The notes under the pieces were generated by a model. That model was not told the origin of the DNA. It ran no database searches and saw only the letters and a program-made list of their open reading frames with translations. The position numbers and the translations under genes were made by a program. 50,449 nt of DNA from CAYRGQ01 sp964423925 (lineage in GTDB: Bacteria > Bacteroidota > Bacteroidia > Sphingobacteriales > Sphingobacteriaceae): positions 1 to 50,449 of the forward strand of contig CAYRGQ010000023.1 of NCBI GenBank assembly GCA_964423925.1, given 5' to 3'. Positions 9,131 through 18,409 of this stretch are shown here, piece by piece (within the stretch, counting starts at the first letter, position 1; each line of letters starts with the position of its first letter).

Positions 9131-9275
9131 GACTGTACGAATTACTGTGGATAAAAGCGGATTTTAAATGCCGAATACAAACTTAATTATCTTGCACGAG
9201 GTAATATGCATCATCGATGCAATTTTACACAAAAATTAAACTCTTGTCAACAAAGCGTTAAGCGATTTGCGTGCC

Positions 9276-9314
9276 AAAAAAAAGGGCTTCCCGCGGGAGT
9301 GCCGGAAACCCTTT
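9276..9314 (-). terminator. Terminator after gldN
   Basis: Read on the minus strand: AAAGGGTTTCC (9314-9304) pairs with GGAAGCCCTTT (9291-9281) with one mismatch, followed by a run of U (9283-9276). It closes the gldKLMN unit 22 nt after the gldN stop. Confidence 0.85.
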
Positions 9315-9335
9315 ACGTATGGTTTTCTCCACGGA

Positions 9336-10331
9336 TTAGTACGACCAAAGATCCTGTTCGAAATCGATCAATGATTTCTTAATCCGCTCGGCTTCGTAGA
9401 GGCGCTCTAAGCCATCGCTGATGTAATCGCGGATACGCAAATCTTCCGGGTTTGACTGTTTGACGATATAACTCGAGAACAAACGCTTGATGAACACGTC
9501 ATCATAGCTTAAACCTGTGGCGTCATTATGGCGCGATACGACTTCCTTGTTTACTAAAATATGGCGGGCTTCAGGAAAATAAATCCAGAATGCCGGATAG
9601 GCATCGACCTCCAAATTGCTGGTGGCGCCGACCGGAGATTCGGGAAGCGTCGCAATCTCTTCGGGCACCTGCAGATCTTCAACGTAGGCGTCAAATCCAC
9701 CAAATCCCCCGGTACCCAACCCGATATCGCCGGCAGCACCGCCAATCTGGGGTGTTACCAGTGGCGCGATGCCGATGATGCGCACCTCAAACACCGACCG
9801 TTGCCGATCAAAAATCCAATCTTCCTTAATCCGGTAACGTACGACGTCGTCCGAATTGAAATCCGCCGCTACGAAATAAGAACCAATAACATTTCCATCT
9901 TCGTCATATTGCTCTACTAAGGAGCTGTCGGCCCCGAAGCGCGTCAGCACCTGGTCTACGGGCAAGCGTGTCTTGAACGAGTCTCCCGTAGGGTCGTCCG
10001 GCGTGGGCGTGGGGTCGTAGGCCGTTAGCTCGCCCGCCAGTACCGCATCCATAAGGATTTTGGTCAAATTGGCACGGGGCGAAGCGTACAGGGAGTTCAT
10101 CTTTTCGCGCAGGTCAAACTCCCGCCAAATACGTTTCGAATACGCAACATCAGACGCCCGAATCGTCGCGTAGGGAATTACCACGCGGTCCAGTACTTCC
10201 GATTCCACGTACCCGTCCAGGGGAGGCTCGTCTAGCGGAATGGGCGTGGTGCTATTAGACAGGTTCTGCTGCTGGGCCACCGCGATGCTGCCACACCAAG
10301 CGAGCAAAAGAAAAATTCCGATTCGTTTCAT
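9336..10331 (-). CDS. gldN: Gliding motility / type IX secretion protein GldN (PorN)
   Basis: Periplasmic component that with GldK forms the ring complex of the type IX secretion system under the outer membrane. The 331-residue product begins with a Sec signal peptide (MKRIGIFLLLAWCGSIAVAQ). The body contains the GldN landmarks: YVESEVLDRVVIPYATIRASDVAYSKR split over residues 41-67, the segment WREFDLREKMNSLY, and RYRIKEDWIFDRQRSVFEVR followed by IIGIAPLV. It is the last gene of the gldKLMN unit, 17 nt after gldM, with an unusually good Shine-Dalgarno AAGGAGG 7 nt before the ATG. Length is as expected for the family. Confidence 0.95.
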   Translation of the reverse strand: MKRIGIFLLLAWCGSIAVAQQQNLSNSTTPIPLDEPPLDGYVESEVLDRVVIPYATIRASDVAYSKRIWREFDLREKMNSLYASPRANLTKILMDAVLAGELTAYDPTPTPDDPTGDSFKTRLPVDQVLTRFGADSSLVEQYDEDGNVIGSYFVAADFNSDDVVRYRIKEDWIFDRQRSVFEVRIIGIAPLVTPQIGGAAGDIGLGTGGFGGFDAYVEDLQVPEEIATLPESPVGATSNLEVDAYPAFWIYFPEARHILVNKEVVSRHNDATGLSYDDVFIKRLFSSYIVKQSNPEDLRIRDYISDGLERLYEAERIKKSLIDFEQDLWSY

Positions 10332-10338
10332 GGCTTTT

Positions 10339-10345
10339 CCTCCTT
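10339..10345 (-). promoter_or_regulatory. Strong Shine-Dalgarno of gldN
   Basis: AAGGAGG (minus strand) 7 nt upstream of the gldN ATG and overlapping the end of gldM. Most genes in this window have no such site, so GldN translation may be specially boosted. Confidence 0.8.
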
Positions 10346-10348
10346 ACA

Positions 10349-11869
10349 TTAATTTACCCGAAGAGTGACATCTGCCAGCTCCTGCTGGATTTTGTCTGGC
10401 CCTACCGCTATGATATTGTAGAAATATACTACGGAGTTCGGGGTTACGTTGTTCAACGCATTTTGCATCTGTTGGGTAAACGTACCGTTTGTGCCTTGGA
10501 ACGGCCCTATAGGATCCGTACGAGGGCTCATCACAATCATCGAGAATCGCGATATATCGAATTTCGCATCAAATTCGAAATCATCGAGCGACGCGAAGAT
10601 ACGATTCTGGGATCTGATCTGGGCTGCGGTCACCGCGCCACCGCTCCGCCCCGCCACTTTGGCTTGTGGCTTAGGAATGCGCTTGACACGAAAGTTCGAC
10701 GTCCCCAGCGACTGGGTCGCATCGCCGATCTGGGCCGACACCGATATGGAAGCCGTACCCGGCGCGGTCACCCGCGCGACGTAATTTCCCGCCGAACCGC
10801 TTACCGTCACGTTTTCTCCACTGACCCGAAGGCTCTCCTTCGGAATACCTGGCGCCGATACCGAAATGGGGTTGTCTACACCGATATACAACACGTTCAT
10901 CGCATCAGGGGACACGACCGCCGAAGGACGCGCTACCTGATAGGTTTGCGGAGCCGTTTGGTATTCCTTAACCGTTCCGTCCGTTTGCTTGACCCGTATC
11001 GTTCCTACCCAGTTAAACACCCCTTCGCTGGAGGTGTTCACCGAATAGGTGGCCACCCCCTCATTAACGGGGAGGGCGTTACCGCCGACCGTAATTTCGG
11101 GATCAGACTTGGAGTCATACGCGGTCAGAAACACTTGCGCCGTGTAGGGCTGGCCTTGGATGATGTAAGACGAAGGCGCAACCGCTACGGCCGCAAACCG
11201 ATCGAGATTAACCACAGCCATATCCATTTCCCCAAATATCTGGCGAACAACTGCTGCCTCAGCATTTTTAACGTCGGCACGTATCTTCTCTAGGGCCGTT
11301 ACGGCGGCAGTGAGCGGAATGCCCTGACCGAAGTTGGCTTCTTCCCATGATTTACGTATACCGCCCCTTACCGGTGGATCCTGTGCCTCCAGTGAAAAGG
11401 AAACCCGGTTGTCCGATACTTCCAATAACTTTTCTCGCGTTTCGTTGACGCGTTGCCGTAGGCGCTCTGCACGGCCTTCCTTGATCATCAAGCGCATGCT
11501 GACGTCGGTGCTGCTTCGCTTTTTCAAGTCGCCCGTTGTGCTATTTTCGCCTCCCCCGGCATCGGTAAGCATTGTCTGCAGTGAATCAACGTAGCCGGAT
11601 AGTTCGGCCGCTATGCGGCTAGCCTCCTCCGCACGTGCTAATATAGGCGCGGCGCGTTCGGGTTCTTCCTGCAGTTTTGTAGCCCGAAATGCCGCAAACA
11701 TATTGTCTACGCTCGCTTGCGTATTCGTTGTGGACGTCCTCAGACTGACAGCTAGGTTCTTAAAGGCATCCAGGATCGAGTCGCTCACGTTTAAGGCGAC
11801 CAACCCTAACAACACCAAATACAAGATCCCGATCATTTTCTGTCTGGGCGTCTCTTTTCTTCCTGCCAT
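10349..11869 (-). CDS. gldM: Gliding motility / type IX secretion motor protein GldM (PorM)
   Basis: Long periplasmic shaft anchored by one N-terminal inner-membrane helix; with GldL it forms the proton-driven motor of T9SS and gliding. The 506-residue protein starts MAGRKETPRQKMIGILYLVL, with Arg9 and Tyr17 in the positions found in known GldM proteins, and the transmembrane helix covers about 12-32. The rest is a helical D1 domain (about 35-220) and beta-rich D2-D4 domains (for example SSYIIQGQPYTAQVFLTAYD and the C-terminal FDAKFDISRFSMIVMSPR). Sits between gldL (58 nt) and gldN (17 nt). Length and order match the canonical operon. Confidence 0.97.
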   Translation of the reverse strand: MAGRKETPRQKMIGILYLVLLGLVALNVSDSILDAFKNLAVSLRTSTTNTQASVDNMFAAFRATKLQEEPERAAPILARAEEASRIAAELSGYVDSLQTMLTDAGGGENSTTGDLKKRSSTDVSMRLMIKEGRAERLRQRVNETREKLLEVSDNRVSFSLEAQDPPVRGGIRKSWEEANFGQGIPLTAAVTALEKIRADVKNAEAAVVRQIFGEMDMAVVNLDRFAAVAVAPSSYIIQGQPYTAQVFLTAYDSKSDPEITVGGNALPVNEGVATYSVNTSSEGVFNWVGTIRVKQTDGTVKEYQTAPQTYQVARPSAVVSPDAMNVLYIGVDNPISVSAPGIPKESLRVSGENVTVSGSAGNYVARVTAPGTASISVSAQIGDATQSLGTSNFRVKRIPKPQAKVAGRSGGAVTAAQIRSQNRIFASLDDFEFDAKFDISRFSMIVMSPRTDPIGPFQGTNGTFTQQMQNALNNVTPNSVVYFYNIIAVGPDKIQQELADVTLRVN

Positions 11870-11927
11870 CGTGCTCTTTCAGATTTGCTTAACGGATAAT
11901 TTTACTTTTCAGACCAGTATCTAACGA

Positions 11928-12737
11928 TTAAACACGCGGCTGGTTCATCGCCGCAAGCATATTGCCGTAGATGGCGTTGAGCGACGCCAAGTTCTTATTC
12001 AAGTGGTTAACTTGCTCTTTGAACTCTTGGGTATTGCCTGCCGATTCCTGGAAGTTTTTCAAGGTGTCGGCAATGCTATTATAATGTTGCGTAATGGCTT
12101 TCAGCTTGGTCTGCGACTCTTGGAGCTCCAACTCATACACCGCGTTCAGTTGCTGCAGGTTCGTAGCCAACTTGCCTACTTGTTCCTGATAGGTTTTTGC
12201 ATCCGTGCTGGCGCTGCCAATGTTGGCTAAGTCGGCAGAAGCACGCTCGAATGACGCGTTCAACTTGTCGAATCCGGCGGAAGCGGACTGCAATTTCTGT
12301 GTAAATGCGTTAGTGGCAAGCGACGCATCCGACACGTTATTGATGGCCGCGACCTTATCGCCGAAGCTACGTAGACCGTCTCCTAGTTTACCAATTAGGT
12401 CTGGACCAATCTTAGCGTCTTGCAGCATCTTATCGAGTGCGGCCGTGTTGCCGACAGCGACGGGCGCTGCAGCTACGTGTGCAGAAGACTTGGGTAGTTC
12501 GCCACTGTAGTCCTCATCCAGTTCCGGATAAACGCGTGTCCAATCAGGCTCAGGATTGTCTGCCTGGAAACCTAAGATAAAGAACAGGATGGCTTCGGTC
12601 ACCAGTCCCACGGCTATCATCCACTCGCCTCCCGGCCAGTGCAATATCTTGAACATCAACCCGATAATAACCACCGATGCTCCCCAAGAAATCACCGAAT
12701 TAATGCCGATTCTAAATTTGCGTTTTGTTTGTGCCAT
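11928..12737 (-). CDS. gldL: Gliding motility / type IX secretion motor protein GldL (PorL)
   Basis: Inner-membrane stator-like ring around the GldM helix that uses the proton-motive force. The 269-residue product has two N-terminal transmembrane helices (about 12-32 and 38-57). The pattern KILHWPGGEWMIAVGLVTEA contains the conserved His, the turn and the membrane Glu of helix 2 thought to carry protons. The remainder is a cytoplasmic helical region, with repeated NKNLASLNAIYGNML-like segments near the C-terminus. gldM follows after 58 nt and gldK precedes by 66 nt. No strong Shine-Dalgarno. Assignment is firm. Confidence 0.97.
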   Translation of the reverse strand: MAQTKRKFRIGINSVISWGASVVIIGLMFKILHWPGGEWMIAVGLVTEAILFFILGFQADNPEPDWTRVYPELDEDYSGELPKSSAHVAAAPVAVGNTAALDKMLQDAKIGPDLIGKLGDGLRSFGDKVAAINNVSDASLATNAFTQKLQSASAGFDKLNASFERASADLANIGSASTDAKTYQEQVGKLATNLQQLNAVYELELQESQTKLKAITQHYNSIADTLKNFQESAGNTQEFKEQVNHLNKNLASLNAIYGNMLAAMNQPRV

Positions 12738-12803
12738 AGTGCTACAAGCTGTTGTACGTTGGTATTCGTTTTTATCTGTTTTTCAATGGATGCGCCGCCC
12801 GGA

Positions 12804-14108
12804 CTACTGCCCAGCGGGATCTACGCCGGGATAGGCCACGACACTACGATAGCCAATATACGACCGGGCCGTATCTTGATATTCGTAGGAACGGGCTGAG
12901 TTCTGTAAAAAATATCCGATATCCTTCCACGATCCCCCGCGAACTACCTTTCGGCTAAGCGACACGGGGTCGCCTGCCCGGGCATCATGCCTAAAGGTCG
13001 GGTTAAGGTCGTGAACAAACGCCGTCGCTGACTCATGGAAGGTAGAAGAAGTCCACTCAGCTACGTTTCCGGCCATGTTATATAGGCCAAAATCGTTCGG
13101 AAAATAAGAGTAAACAGGTGCGGTATAAGCCGCGCCGTCATCGATATAATTTCCACGGCCGGGCTTGAAGTTCGCCATCAGACATCCTTTAGCATTTCGC
13201 GCTGAGGGACCACCCCATGGATATTGGGTACCCACCTTGCCACCACGCGCTGCGTACTCCCACTGCGCCTCGGAAGGCAAACTGTAGGGGAGGCGATGTT
13301 GGCGGCGAGAACCGCTCTGACTATTGACGTGGTTCTCGTACAAACGTGTCCGCCAGGCGTTGAACGCCTCGGCTTGACGCCACGTCACACCCACCACGGG
13401 ATACTCGTCAAAGGAAGGATGGGAGAAGTAACCCGATGTCATGGGTTCGTTCTGCGCATAGCTAAAATCGTTGAGCCATACGGTGGTGTCCGGATAAATC
13501 AAAATCGTATCACGGCGGATAAAGTCTGAACGTACACGCGTCGGGTCATTCTTAGCTGCAGCGGCGGCGCGCAAGTCATATGTGTCATAGTGATAGCGGA
13601 GTAGGCGCACGTCCAGCTCATCCTTGCCAAACACACGGTCTTCGCCTTGGTAGTACATGTCGCGTATGCGTTCTCGTATCGCCGGATCATTAGTGCTCCA
13701 CAAGGAACGCCGACCGCTATTTACCTTGTTCCAGTCTATATAACGCTCACCAGTACCTTCTACCTCGACGAAATAGCTATCGTCACCCAAGTAGTTGTAA
13801 ATTAAGATCGAATCTCGCACCCAATTCACGAACTGCCGGTACTCGCTGTTGGAGATTTCCGTGTCATCCATGTAGAACGAGGAAATCGTTACCTGCCGAT
13901 TTTGCGCAATTTGCGAAAAGGTAATGTCCTCATCGGACTGACCCATGATAAACGTACCTCCGGGAATAAAGACCATTCCATGAGGCAATCGACTAGTCTT
14001 CAACGCATCGCGCTTCACGCCAACCAGTTCTCCTCTCCCGGGTGCACAGGCGAAAAACAGCAATGACGCAAGCGCAAAGACGACCGCGGGTATTAGATTT
14101 CTTTTCAT
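12804..14108 (-). CDS. gldK: Gliding motility / type IX secretion lipoprotein GldK (PorK)
   Basis: Outer-membrane lipoprotein that forms the T9SS periplasmic ring with GldN. The 434-residue product has a lipoprotein signal (VVFALASLLFFAC, Cys21) followed by a formylglycine-generating-enzyme-like (FGE-sulfatase) domain: GMVFIPGGTFIMGQSDED, DDTEISNSEYRQFVNW, YPVVGVTWRQAEAFNAWR, LPSEAQWEYAARGG and NMAGNVAEWTSSTF. In GldK this fold is structural and has no known catalytic role. The ATG at 14108 is chosen because it starts the signal peptide directly; an in-frame ATG 48 nt upstream would add a charged extension before it. First gene of the gldKLMN transcript, with a consensus promoter about 205 nt upstream. 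Confidence 0.95.
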   Translation of the reverse strand: MKRNLIPAVVFALASLLFFACAPGRGELVGVKRDALKTSRLPHGMVFIPGGTFIMGQSDEDITFSQIAQNRQVTISSFYMDDTEISNSEYRQFVNWVRDSILIYNYLGDDSYFVEVEGTGERYIDWNKVNSGRRSLWSTNDPAIRERIRDMYYQGEDRVFGKDELDVRLLRYHYDTYDLRAAAAAKNDPTRVRSDFIRRDTILIYPDTTVWLNDFSYAQNEPMTSGYFSHPSFDEYPVVGVTWRQAEAFNAWRTRLYENHVNSQSGSRRQHRLPYSLPSEAQWEYAARGGKVGTQYPWGGPSARNAKGCLMANFKPGRGNYIDDGAAYTAPVYSYFPNDFGLYNMAGNVAEWTSSTFHESATAFVHDLNPTFRHDARAGDPVSLSRKVVRGGSWKDIGYFLQNSARSYEYQDTARSYIGYRSVVAYPGVDPAGQ

Positions 14109-14684
14109 TATTCCGGTACAAATTGTGTTAACATCAATCCGTTGCGTTTTTGACAAACCCTATACGAAACTGCGTCATGTCCACCCAAATTCTGCCTCGG
14201 AGAGTGCGCCATACGCACGTCACGACCGATAGCGTGGACTTATACAACTGATTAATAACGCTAATAAGCAAATTTCAGACCAAATCCAAATTGTTCTCAT
14301 AGGTATGAACGTGGTAAAAGTATCGATTTAATTGTGCAATTCAAAAAAAGAACCGCCACCCACTGCCCGTCCAAAAAATTAAAGAAACAACTAACATACT
14401 ATATACCAATAACCTAAAAACAAAACACCGGGACACCCCACTCGCCCGACTCGACAACGCATCTGTTACACCGCTTTTTTTTTGTAACAAACGAAGGCTT
14501 CAGGTCACCCAAAAACAAACTTGATTTACAACACGCGATTTGAGACAAAACGAACCGTGGGACCATACCCTGACCTTCCCCCAGTAGCCGCTCGCCCGTG
14601 TTAAACCGCATAGTGGATTCTGTATTTTCGAAACGTTTTGTACCTTGCAACCACACCAATTACTTAACAGGAAAACACTTAGCC
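14109..14684. other. Divergent intergenic region gldK / aldehyde dehydrogenase
   Basis: A 576-nt AT-rich region without a gene. It holds the gldK promoter and long leader on the minus strand and should hold the plus-strand promoter of the dehydrogenase; TATTTTCG and TACCTTGC between 14620 and 14660 resemble the -7 box but neither is exact. An inverted repeat GTTACA (14465-14470) / TGTAAC (14483-14488) flanks a T run and might be an operator. A reading frame at 14414-14659 (minus) shows no protein-like pattern. Confidence 0.5.
14315..14345 (-). promoter_or_regulatory. Putative promoter of gldKLMN
   Basis: On the minus strand TTTG (14345-14342), exactly 19 nt, then TACTTTTA (14322-14315): a near match to the Bacteroidota consensus TTTG-N19-TAnnTTTG with one deviation at the last base. 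It predicts a leader of about 200 nt before gldK. Confidence 0.6.
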
Positions 14685-16229
14685 ATGACCACGATAACTA
14701 TTTCGGCTCTGCTACAGCGCCTATCAGTAAACGATATAAACCCCGGTTGGAGCACGGGAACCATCACAGGAAAAACGCCAACCGAAACTGCACTAGCTAG
14801 CCATTCGCCAGTAGACGGAAAGTTGATCGCATCGGTAGGCCCCGTATCCGAATCGGATTACGAACGCGTCATCACGACCGCCCAGGAGGCCTTTGGCATC
14901 TGGCGCAATGTGCCCGCTCCTCAACGCGGAGAAATTGTTCGGCAGTTTGGCGATGCATTGCGAAAACACAAACAAGACCTAGGCATACTAGTCTCCTACG
15001 AAATGGGCAAAAGTTTACAGGAGGGCCTGGGCGAAGTACAAGAAATGATCGACATCTGCGATTTCGCTACGGGCCTGAGCCGGCAGCTGTACGGCCTGAC
15101 TACCCAATCCGAACGCCCGCAACACCGCATGTACGAACAGTGGCATCCATTAGGTATCGTGGGAATTATCTCTGCGTTCAATTTTCCCGTTGCCGTATGG
15201 AGTTGGAACGCCGCCATCGCCTGGGTATGTGGCGACGTGTGCGTATGGAAGCCATCTGAAAAAACACCGATAACGGCGGTCGCCTGCCAAGCCATCATTG
15301 CTGAGGTACTGGCCCGAAACAGTATGCCCGAAGGGATCTCCTGCGTGGTACAGGGAGGCAGAGCAATGGGCGAGCGCCTTGCTGCTGACACACGTATCCC
15401 TTTGATTTCGGCTACGGGCTCTACCCGCATGGGCAAGGAGGTGGCCACGACGGTGGCCGCGAGGCTAGGCAAGAGTATTCTGGAACTGGGTGGCAATAAT
15501 GCCATCGTCATTACGCCGGACGCCGACTTGGACATTGCTTTGCCCGCGGCGGTATTCGGCGCGGTGGGTACGGCCGGCCAACGCTGCACCACGACCCGCC
15601 GGCTAATTGTCCACGAGAGCGTTTACGAGATCTTCCTCGAAAAATTAGTCAACGCCTACCAACAGCTTCGAATCGGTGACCCGCTGGACACCACCGTCCA
15701 TGTTGGCCCACTCATCGACCGGGACGCGGTGGCCCACTATGAACGAACCATCGAAACTTGCAAACAAGAAGGCGGTGTCTTCGTGGTGGAGGGCGGTGTA
15801 CTGAGCGGCGAAGGCTACGAATCGGGCTGCTACGTTAAGCCCTGCATTGCCGCGGTGGAACCGCATTTTCAAACAGTCCAAACCGAAACATTTGCACCGA
15901 TACTATACGTGATGCGATACTGCACCCTCGAAGAAGCCATTACCATACAAAACGGCGTACCTCAGGGACTATCTTCTTCCATCATGACGCTCAACTTGCG
16001 GGAAGCGGAGCTATTCTTGTCGGCATCGGGATCGGATTGCGGTATTGCAAACGTTAACATAGGGACTTCTGGAGCTGAAATCGGAGGCGCTTTTGGGGGC
16101 GAAAAGGAAACCGGAGGCGGCCGGGAATCGGGATCGGATGCATGGAAGGCGTACATGCGGAGGCAGACCAATACCATCAATTATTCAAACCAGCTCCCGC
16201 TTGCCCAAGGGATTACCTTTAATCTATAA
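14685..16229 (+). CDS. amaB: L-aminoadipate-semialdehyde dehydrogenase, ALDH7 (antiquitin) type
   Basis: NAD+-dependent oxidation of alpha-aminoadipate semialdehyde in lysine catabolism, or a related semialdehyde. The 514-residue protein has the aldehyde-dehydrogenase landmarks: Asn166 in FNFP, NAD-binding KPSEKTP, Glu267 in LELGGNN and the nucleophile Cys301 in GQRCTTTRR, the last sequence being typical of ALDH7A1/antiquitin. The C-terminal FGGEKETGGGRESGSDAWK block is also an ALDH7 signature. The ATG at 14685 matches the start of homologues; an upstream in-frame extension of 29 residues has no family support. It is a single gene that ends in a shared terminator with groEL. No other lysine-catabolism gene is nearby, so the substrate rests on family similarity. 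Confidence 0.88.
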   Translation: MTTITISALLQRLSVNDINPGWSTGTITGKTPTETALASHSPVDGKLIASVGPVSESDYERVITTAQEAFGIWRNVPAPQRGEIVRQFGDALRKHKQDLGILVSYEMGKSLQEGLGEVQEMIDICDFATGLSRQLYGLTTQSERPQHRMYEQWHPLGIVGIISAFNFPVAVWSWNAAIAWVCGDVCVWKPSEKTPITAVACQAIIAEVLARNSMPEGISCVVQGGRAMGERLAADTRIPLISATGSTRMGKEVATTVAARLGKSILELGGNNAIVITPDADLDIALPAAVFGAVGTAGQRCTTTRRLIVHESVYEIFLEKLVNAYQQLRIGDPLDTTVHVGPLIDRDAVAHYERTIETCKQEGGVFVVEGGVLSGEGYESGCYVKPCIAAVEPHFQTVQTETFAPILYVMRYCTLEEAITIQNGVPQGLSSSIMTLNLREAELFLSASGSDCGIANVNIGTSGAEIGGAFGGEKETGGGRESGSDAWKAYMRRQTNTINYSNQLPLAQGITFNL

Positions 16230-16272
16230 GCCGCGGAACTGAACGCGCCGCCCCAAGGGTCGGCTGGCGTGC

Positions 16273-16306
16273 AAAAAAGAAGAGGTTGCCAAATGGCAAC
16301 CTCTTC
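16273..16306. terminator. Bidirectional terminator between the dehydrogenase and groEL
   Basis: A perfect 12-bp stem GAAGAGGTTGCC (16279-16290) / GGCAACCTCTTC (16295-16306) with a 4-nt loop. The A run at 16273-16278 gives a U tract on the minus transcript of groEL; the plus strand has only GTAATTT, so it is weaker that way. Confidence 0.9.
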
Positions 16307-16333
16307 GTAATTTATAAGACAGCAAATGGCTGA

Positions 16334-17971
16334 TTACATCATGCCGCCCATGCCGCCGCCCATGGGGGGAGCTGCAGGTGCACCTTTGTCGTCCTCTGGC
16401 TCGTCGGCCAATACGGCCTCTGTCGTCAACAGCATTGACGCGACTGATGCTGCGTTCTCCAATGCCACCCGCGACACTTTCGTCGGGTCGATGACACCTG
16501 CTGCGATCAGGTTCTCGTACTTGTCGGTACGCGCGTTGTAGCCGAAGTCGCCCGTACCCTCTTTTACTTTCTGTACCACAACTGCTCCTTCGATGGCAGC
16601 GTTATTGCAAATCTGGCGCAGAGGCTCTTCGACAGCACGCTTGATGATGTCGATACCGATGTTTTCGTCCTCGGTAACACCTTTTAGATCTTGCAGCGTA
16701 GCGCTAGCGCGGATGAAGGCTACACCTCCACCGGCTACGATGCCTTCCTCTACTGCAGCGCGGGTAGCATGCAGCGCGTCGTCTACACGATCTTTCTTCT
16801 CTTTCATTTCTACCTCAGTAGCTGCACCTACGTACAGAACCGCTACACCGCCTGACAATTTCGCCAAACGCTCTTGCAATTTCTCGCGGTCGTAGTCAGA
16901 AGTTGTCGTTTCGATCTGGGTTCTGATTTGGTTAACACGTGCTTTGATGTCGTCCGCGCTGCCAGATCCATTGATAATCGTCGTGTTGTCTTTATCAACA
17001 ACAACTTTTTCGGCTTGTCCCAAGTATTCCAACTCGGCGTTTTCCAACTTGTAGCCACGCTCTTCCGAGATGACGGTTCCACCGGTGAGGATCGCGAGGT
17101 CTTCCAACATAGCTTTGCGACGATCGCCGAAGCCAGGCGCTTTTACAGCAGCCACTTTCAGGGAACCGCGGATCTTGTTAACCACCAACGTAGCCAATGC
17201 TTCGCCGTCCAGGTCTTCGGCGATAATCAACAACGGCTTGCCCGTTTGTACTTGCTTTTCGAGGATGGGAAGCAATTCCTTCATGTTGCTGATTTTCTTG
17301 TCGTAAATCAGGATGTAAGGATTTTCCAGTTCGGCTTCCATCTTGTCCGTGTTAGTAACGAAGTATGGCGACAGGTAACCCCGGTCAAACTGCATACCTT
17401 CTACCGTTTTCACTTCGGTTTCGGTACCTTTTGCTTCCTCTACGGTAATGACGCCATCCTTGCCTACTTTCTCCATTGCTTCGGCAATGAGCGAACCGAT
17501 TACCTCGTCGTTGTTAGCCGAGATGCTCGCTACTTGCTTAATTTTGCTGTTGTCTTCGCCTACCGTTTGTGACTGAGACTGCAGGCTTTTAACGACCGCA
17601 GCCACAGCCTTATCGATACCGCGCTTCAGGTCCATCGGGTTTGCGCCCGCTGCCACGCTTTTCAAGCCTGGCGCGATGATCGCTTGTGCCAATACGGTTG
17701 CGGTAGTAGTACCGTCACCGGCTTGATCAGCAGTCTTCGAAGCGACTTCCTTAACCATCTGGGCGCCCATATTTTCGAGGGCGTCCTTCAATTCAATTTC
17801 CTTGGCTACGGTAACGCCGTCTTTCGTGATGGCCGGCGAACCGAATTTCTTCTCGATGATGACGTTGCGACCTTTTGGTCCCAAGGTTACTTTCACTGCG
17901 TTTGCCAGTGTGTCAACGCCTCTTTTCAGGGCGTCGCGTGCTTCGACATTATACTTAACTTGTTTTGCCAT
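16334..17971 (-). CDS. groEL: Chaperonin GroEL
   Basis: ATP-dependent 60-kDa folding chaperonin that works with GroES. The 545-residue product is full length and close to universally conserved: it starts MAKQVKYNVEARDALKRG, carries VTLGPKGRNVIIEK, the ATP-binding GDGTTTATVLAQ, VEEGIVAGGGVAFIRA, and ends with the disordered GGM-rich tail (GGGMGGMM). It follows groES by 114 nt in the usual order and probably shares its transcript. A terminator follows. Single copy in the window. No oddities. Confidence 0.99.
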   Translation of the reverse strand: MAKQVKYNVEARDALKRGVDTLANAVKVTLGPKGRNVIIEKKFGSPAITKDGVTVAKEIELKDALENMGAQMVKEVASKTADQAGDGTTTATVLAQAIIAPGLKSVAAGANPMDLKRGIDKAVAAVVKSLQSQSQTVGEDNSKIKQVASISANNDEVIGSLIAEAMEKVGKDGVITVEEAKGTETEVKTVEGMQFDRGYLSPYFVTNTDKMEAELENPYILIYDKKISNMKELLPILEKQVQTGKPLLIIAEDLDGEALATLVVNKIRGSLKVAAVKAPGFGDRRKAMLEDLAILTGGTVISEERGYKLENAELEYLGQAEKVVVDKDNTTIINGSGSADDIKARVNQIRTQIETTTSDYDREKLQERLAKLSGGVAVLYVGAATEVEMKEKKDRVDDALHATRAAVEEGIVAGGGVAFIRASATLQDLKGVTEDENIGIDIIKRAVEEPLRQICNNAAIEGAVVVQKVKEGTGDFGYNARTDKYENLIAAGVIDPTKVSRVALENAASVASMLLTTEAVLADEPEDDKGAPAAPPMGGGMGGMM

Positions 17972-18085
17972 GTTACTAATTAGATTAATGTTCCGGGCGA
18001 TAGCCTATACGCTTTTGCTTTACCGCTATCTAAACCCGTTTGCCTTCAATTAATGTTTACAGAAATGTTTTCGAGATATGACAGC

Positions 18086-18361
18086 TTACAACACCGCGTA
18101 AATATCAGACTCTTTCATGATCAAATATTCCTTGCCTTCGTACGTAATCTCCGTGCCCGAATATTTGCCATACAACACCTCGTCACCTACTTTAACGGTC
18201 AAAGGTTCGTCCACTTTTCCGGCGCCGACGGCTACTACAGTACCACGCTGGGGCTTTTCCTTCGCAGTGTCAGGAATGTAGATTCCGGATGCTGTTTTTT
18301 CCTCCGCAGCGGCGGGTTCTACCACCACTCTGTCTCCGATAGGTTTGATACTTAATGCCAT
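18086..18361 (-). CDS. groES: Co-chaperonin GroES
   Basis: 10-kDa lid of the GroEL chamber. The 91-residue product shows IKPIGDRVVVEPAAAEEKT at the N-terminus, the mobile-loop region SGIYIPDTAKEKPQRGTVVA and the closing KEYLIMKESDIYAVL. First gene of the groESL unit. Its upstream region carries a 14-bp tandem duplication (separate entry). I looked for the HrcA/CIRCE operator (TTAGCACTC-N9-GAGTGCTAA) and did not find it. Confidence 0.98.
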   Translation of the reverse strand: MALSIKPIGDRVVVEPAAAEEKTASGIYIPDTAKEKPQRGTVVAVGAGKVDEPLTVKVGDEVLYGKYSGTEITYEGKEYLIMKESDIYAVL

Positions 18362-18381
18362 AATTGAGTTTGCTATAATTA

Positions 18382-18409
18382 ATACTTGTTAATTGATACT
18401 TGTTAATTG
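18382..18409. repeat. Perfect 14-bp tandem duplication in the groES 5' region
   Basis: ATACTTGTTAATTG occurs twice without a gap (18382-18395 and 18396-18409), ending 21 nt upstream of the groES ATG. Read on the minus strand the unit is CAATTAACAAGTAT. It lies in the likely 5' leader or core promoter, so it may be a binding site, an RNA element or a simple slippage duplication. Confidence 0.7.

Noticed and set aside
10463..11293. 276-codon Arg/His-rich open frame antisense to gldM
   Set aside because: gldM is certain on the other strand; the antisense composition is typical of a shadow frame.
14414..14659. 81-codon open frame on the minus strand upstream of the aldehyde dehydrogenase
   Set aside because: No start context, no family pattern and it would cover the dehydrogenase promoter.
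16874..17572. 232-codon open frame antisense to groEL
   Set aside because: Fully inside a universally conserved gene; the antisense product is Phe/Val/Gln-rich as expected from reverse-reading GroEL codons.
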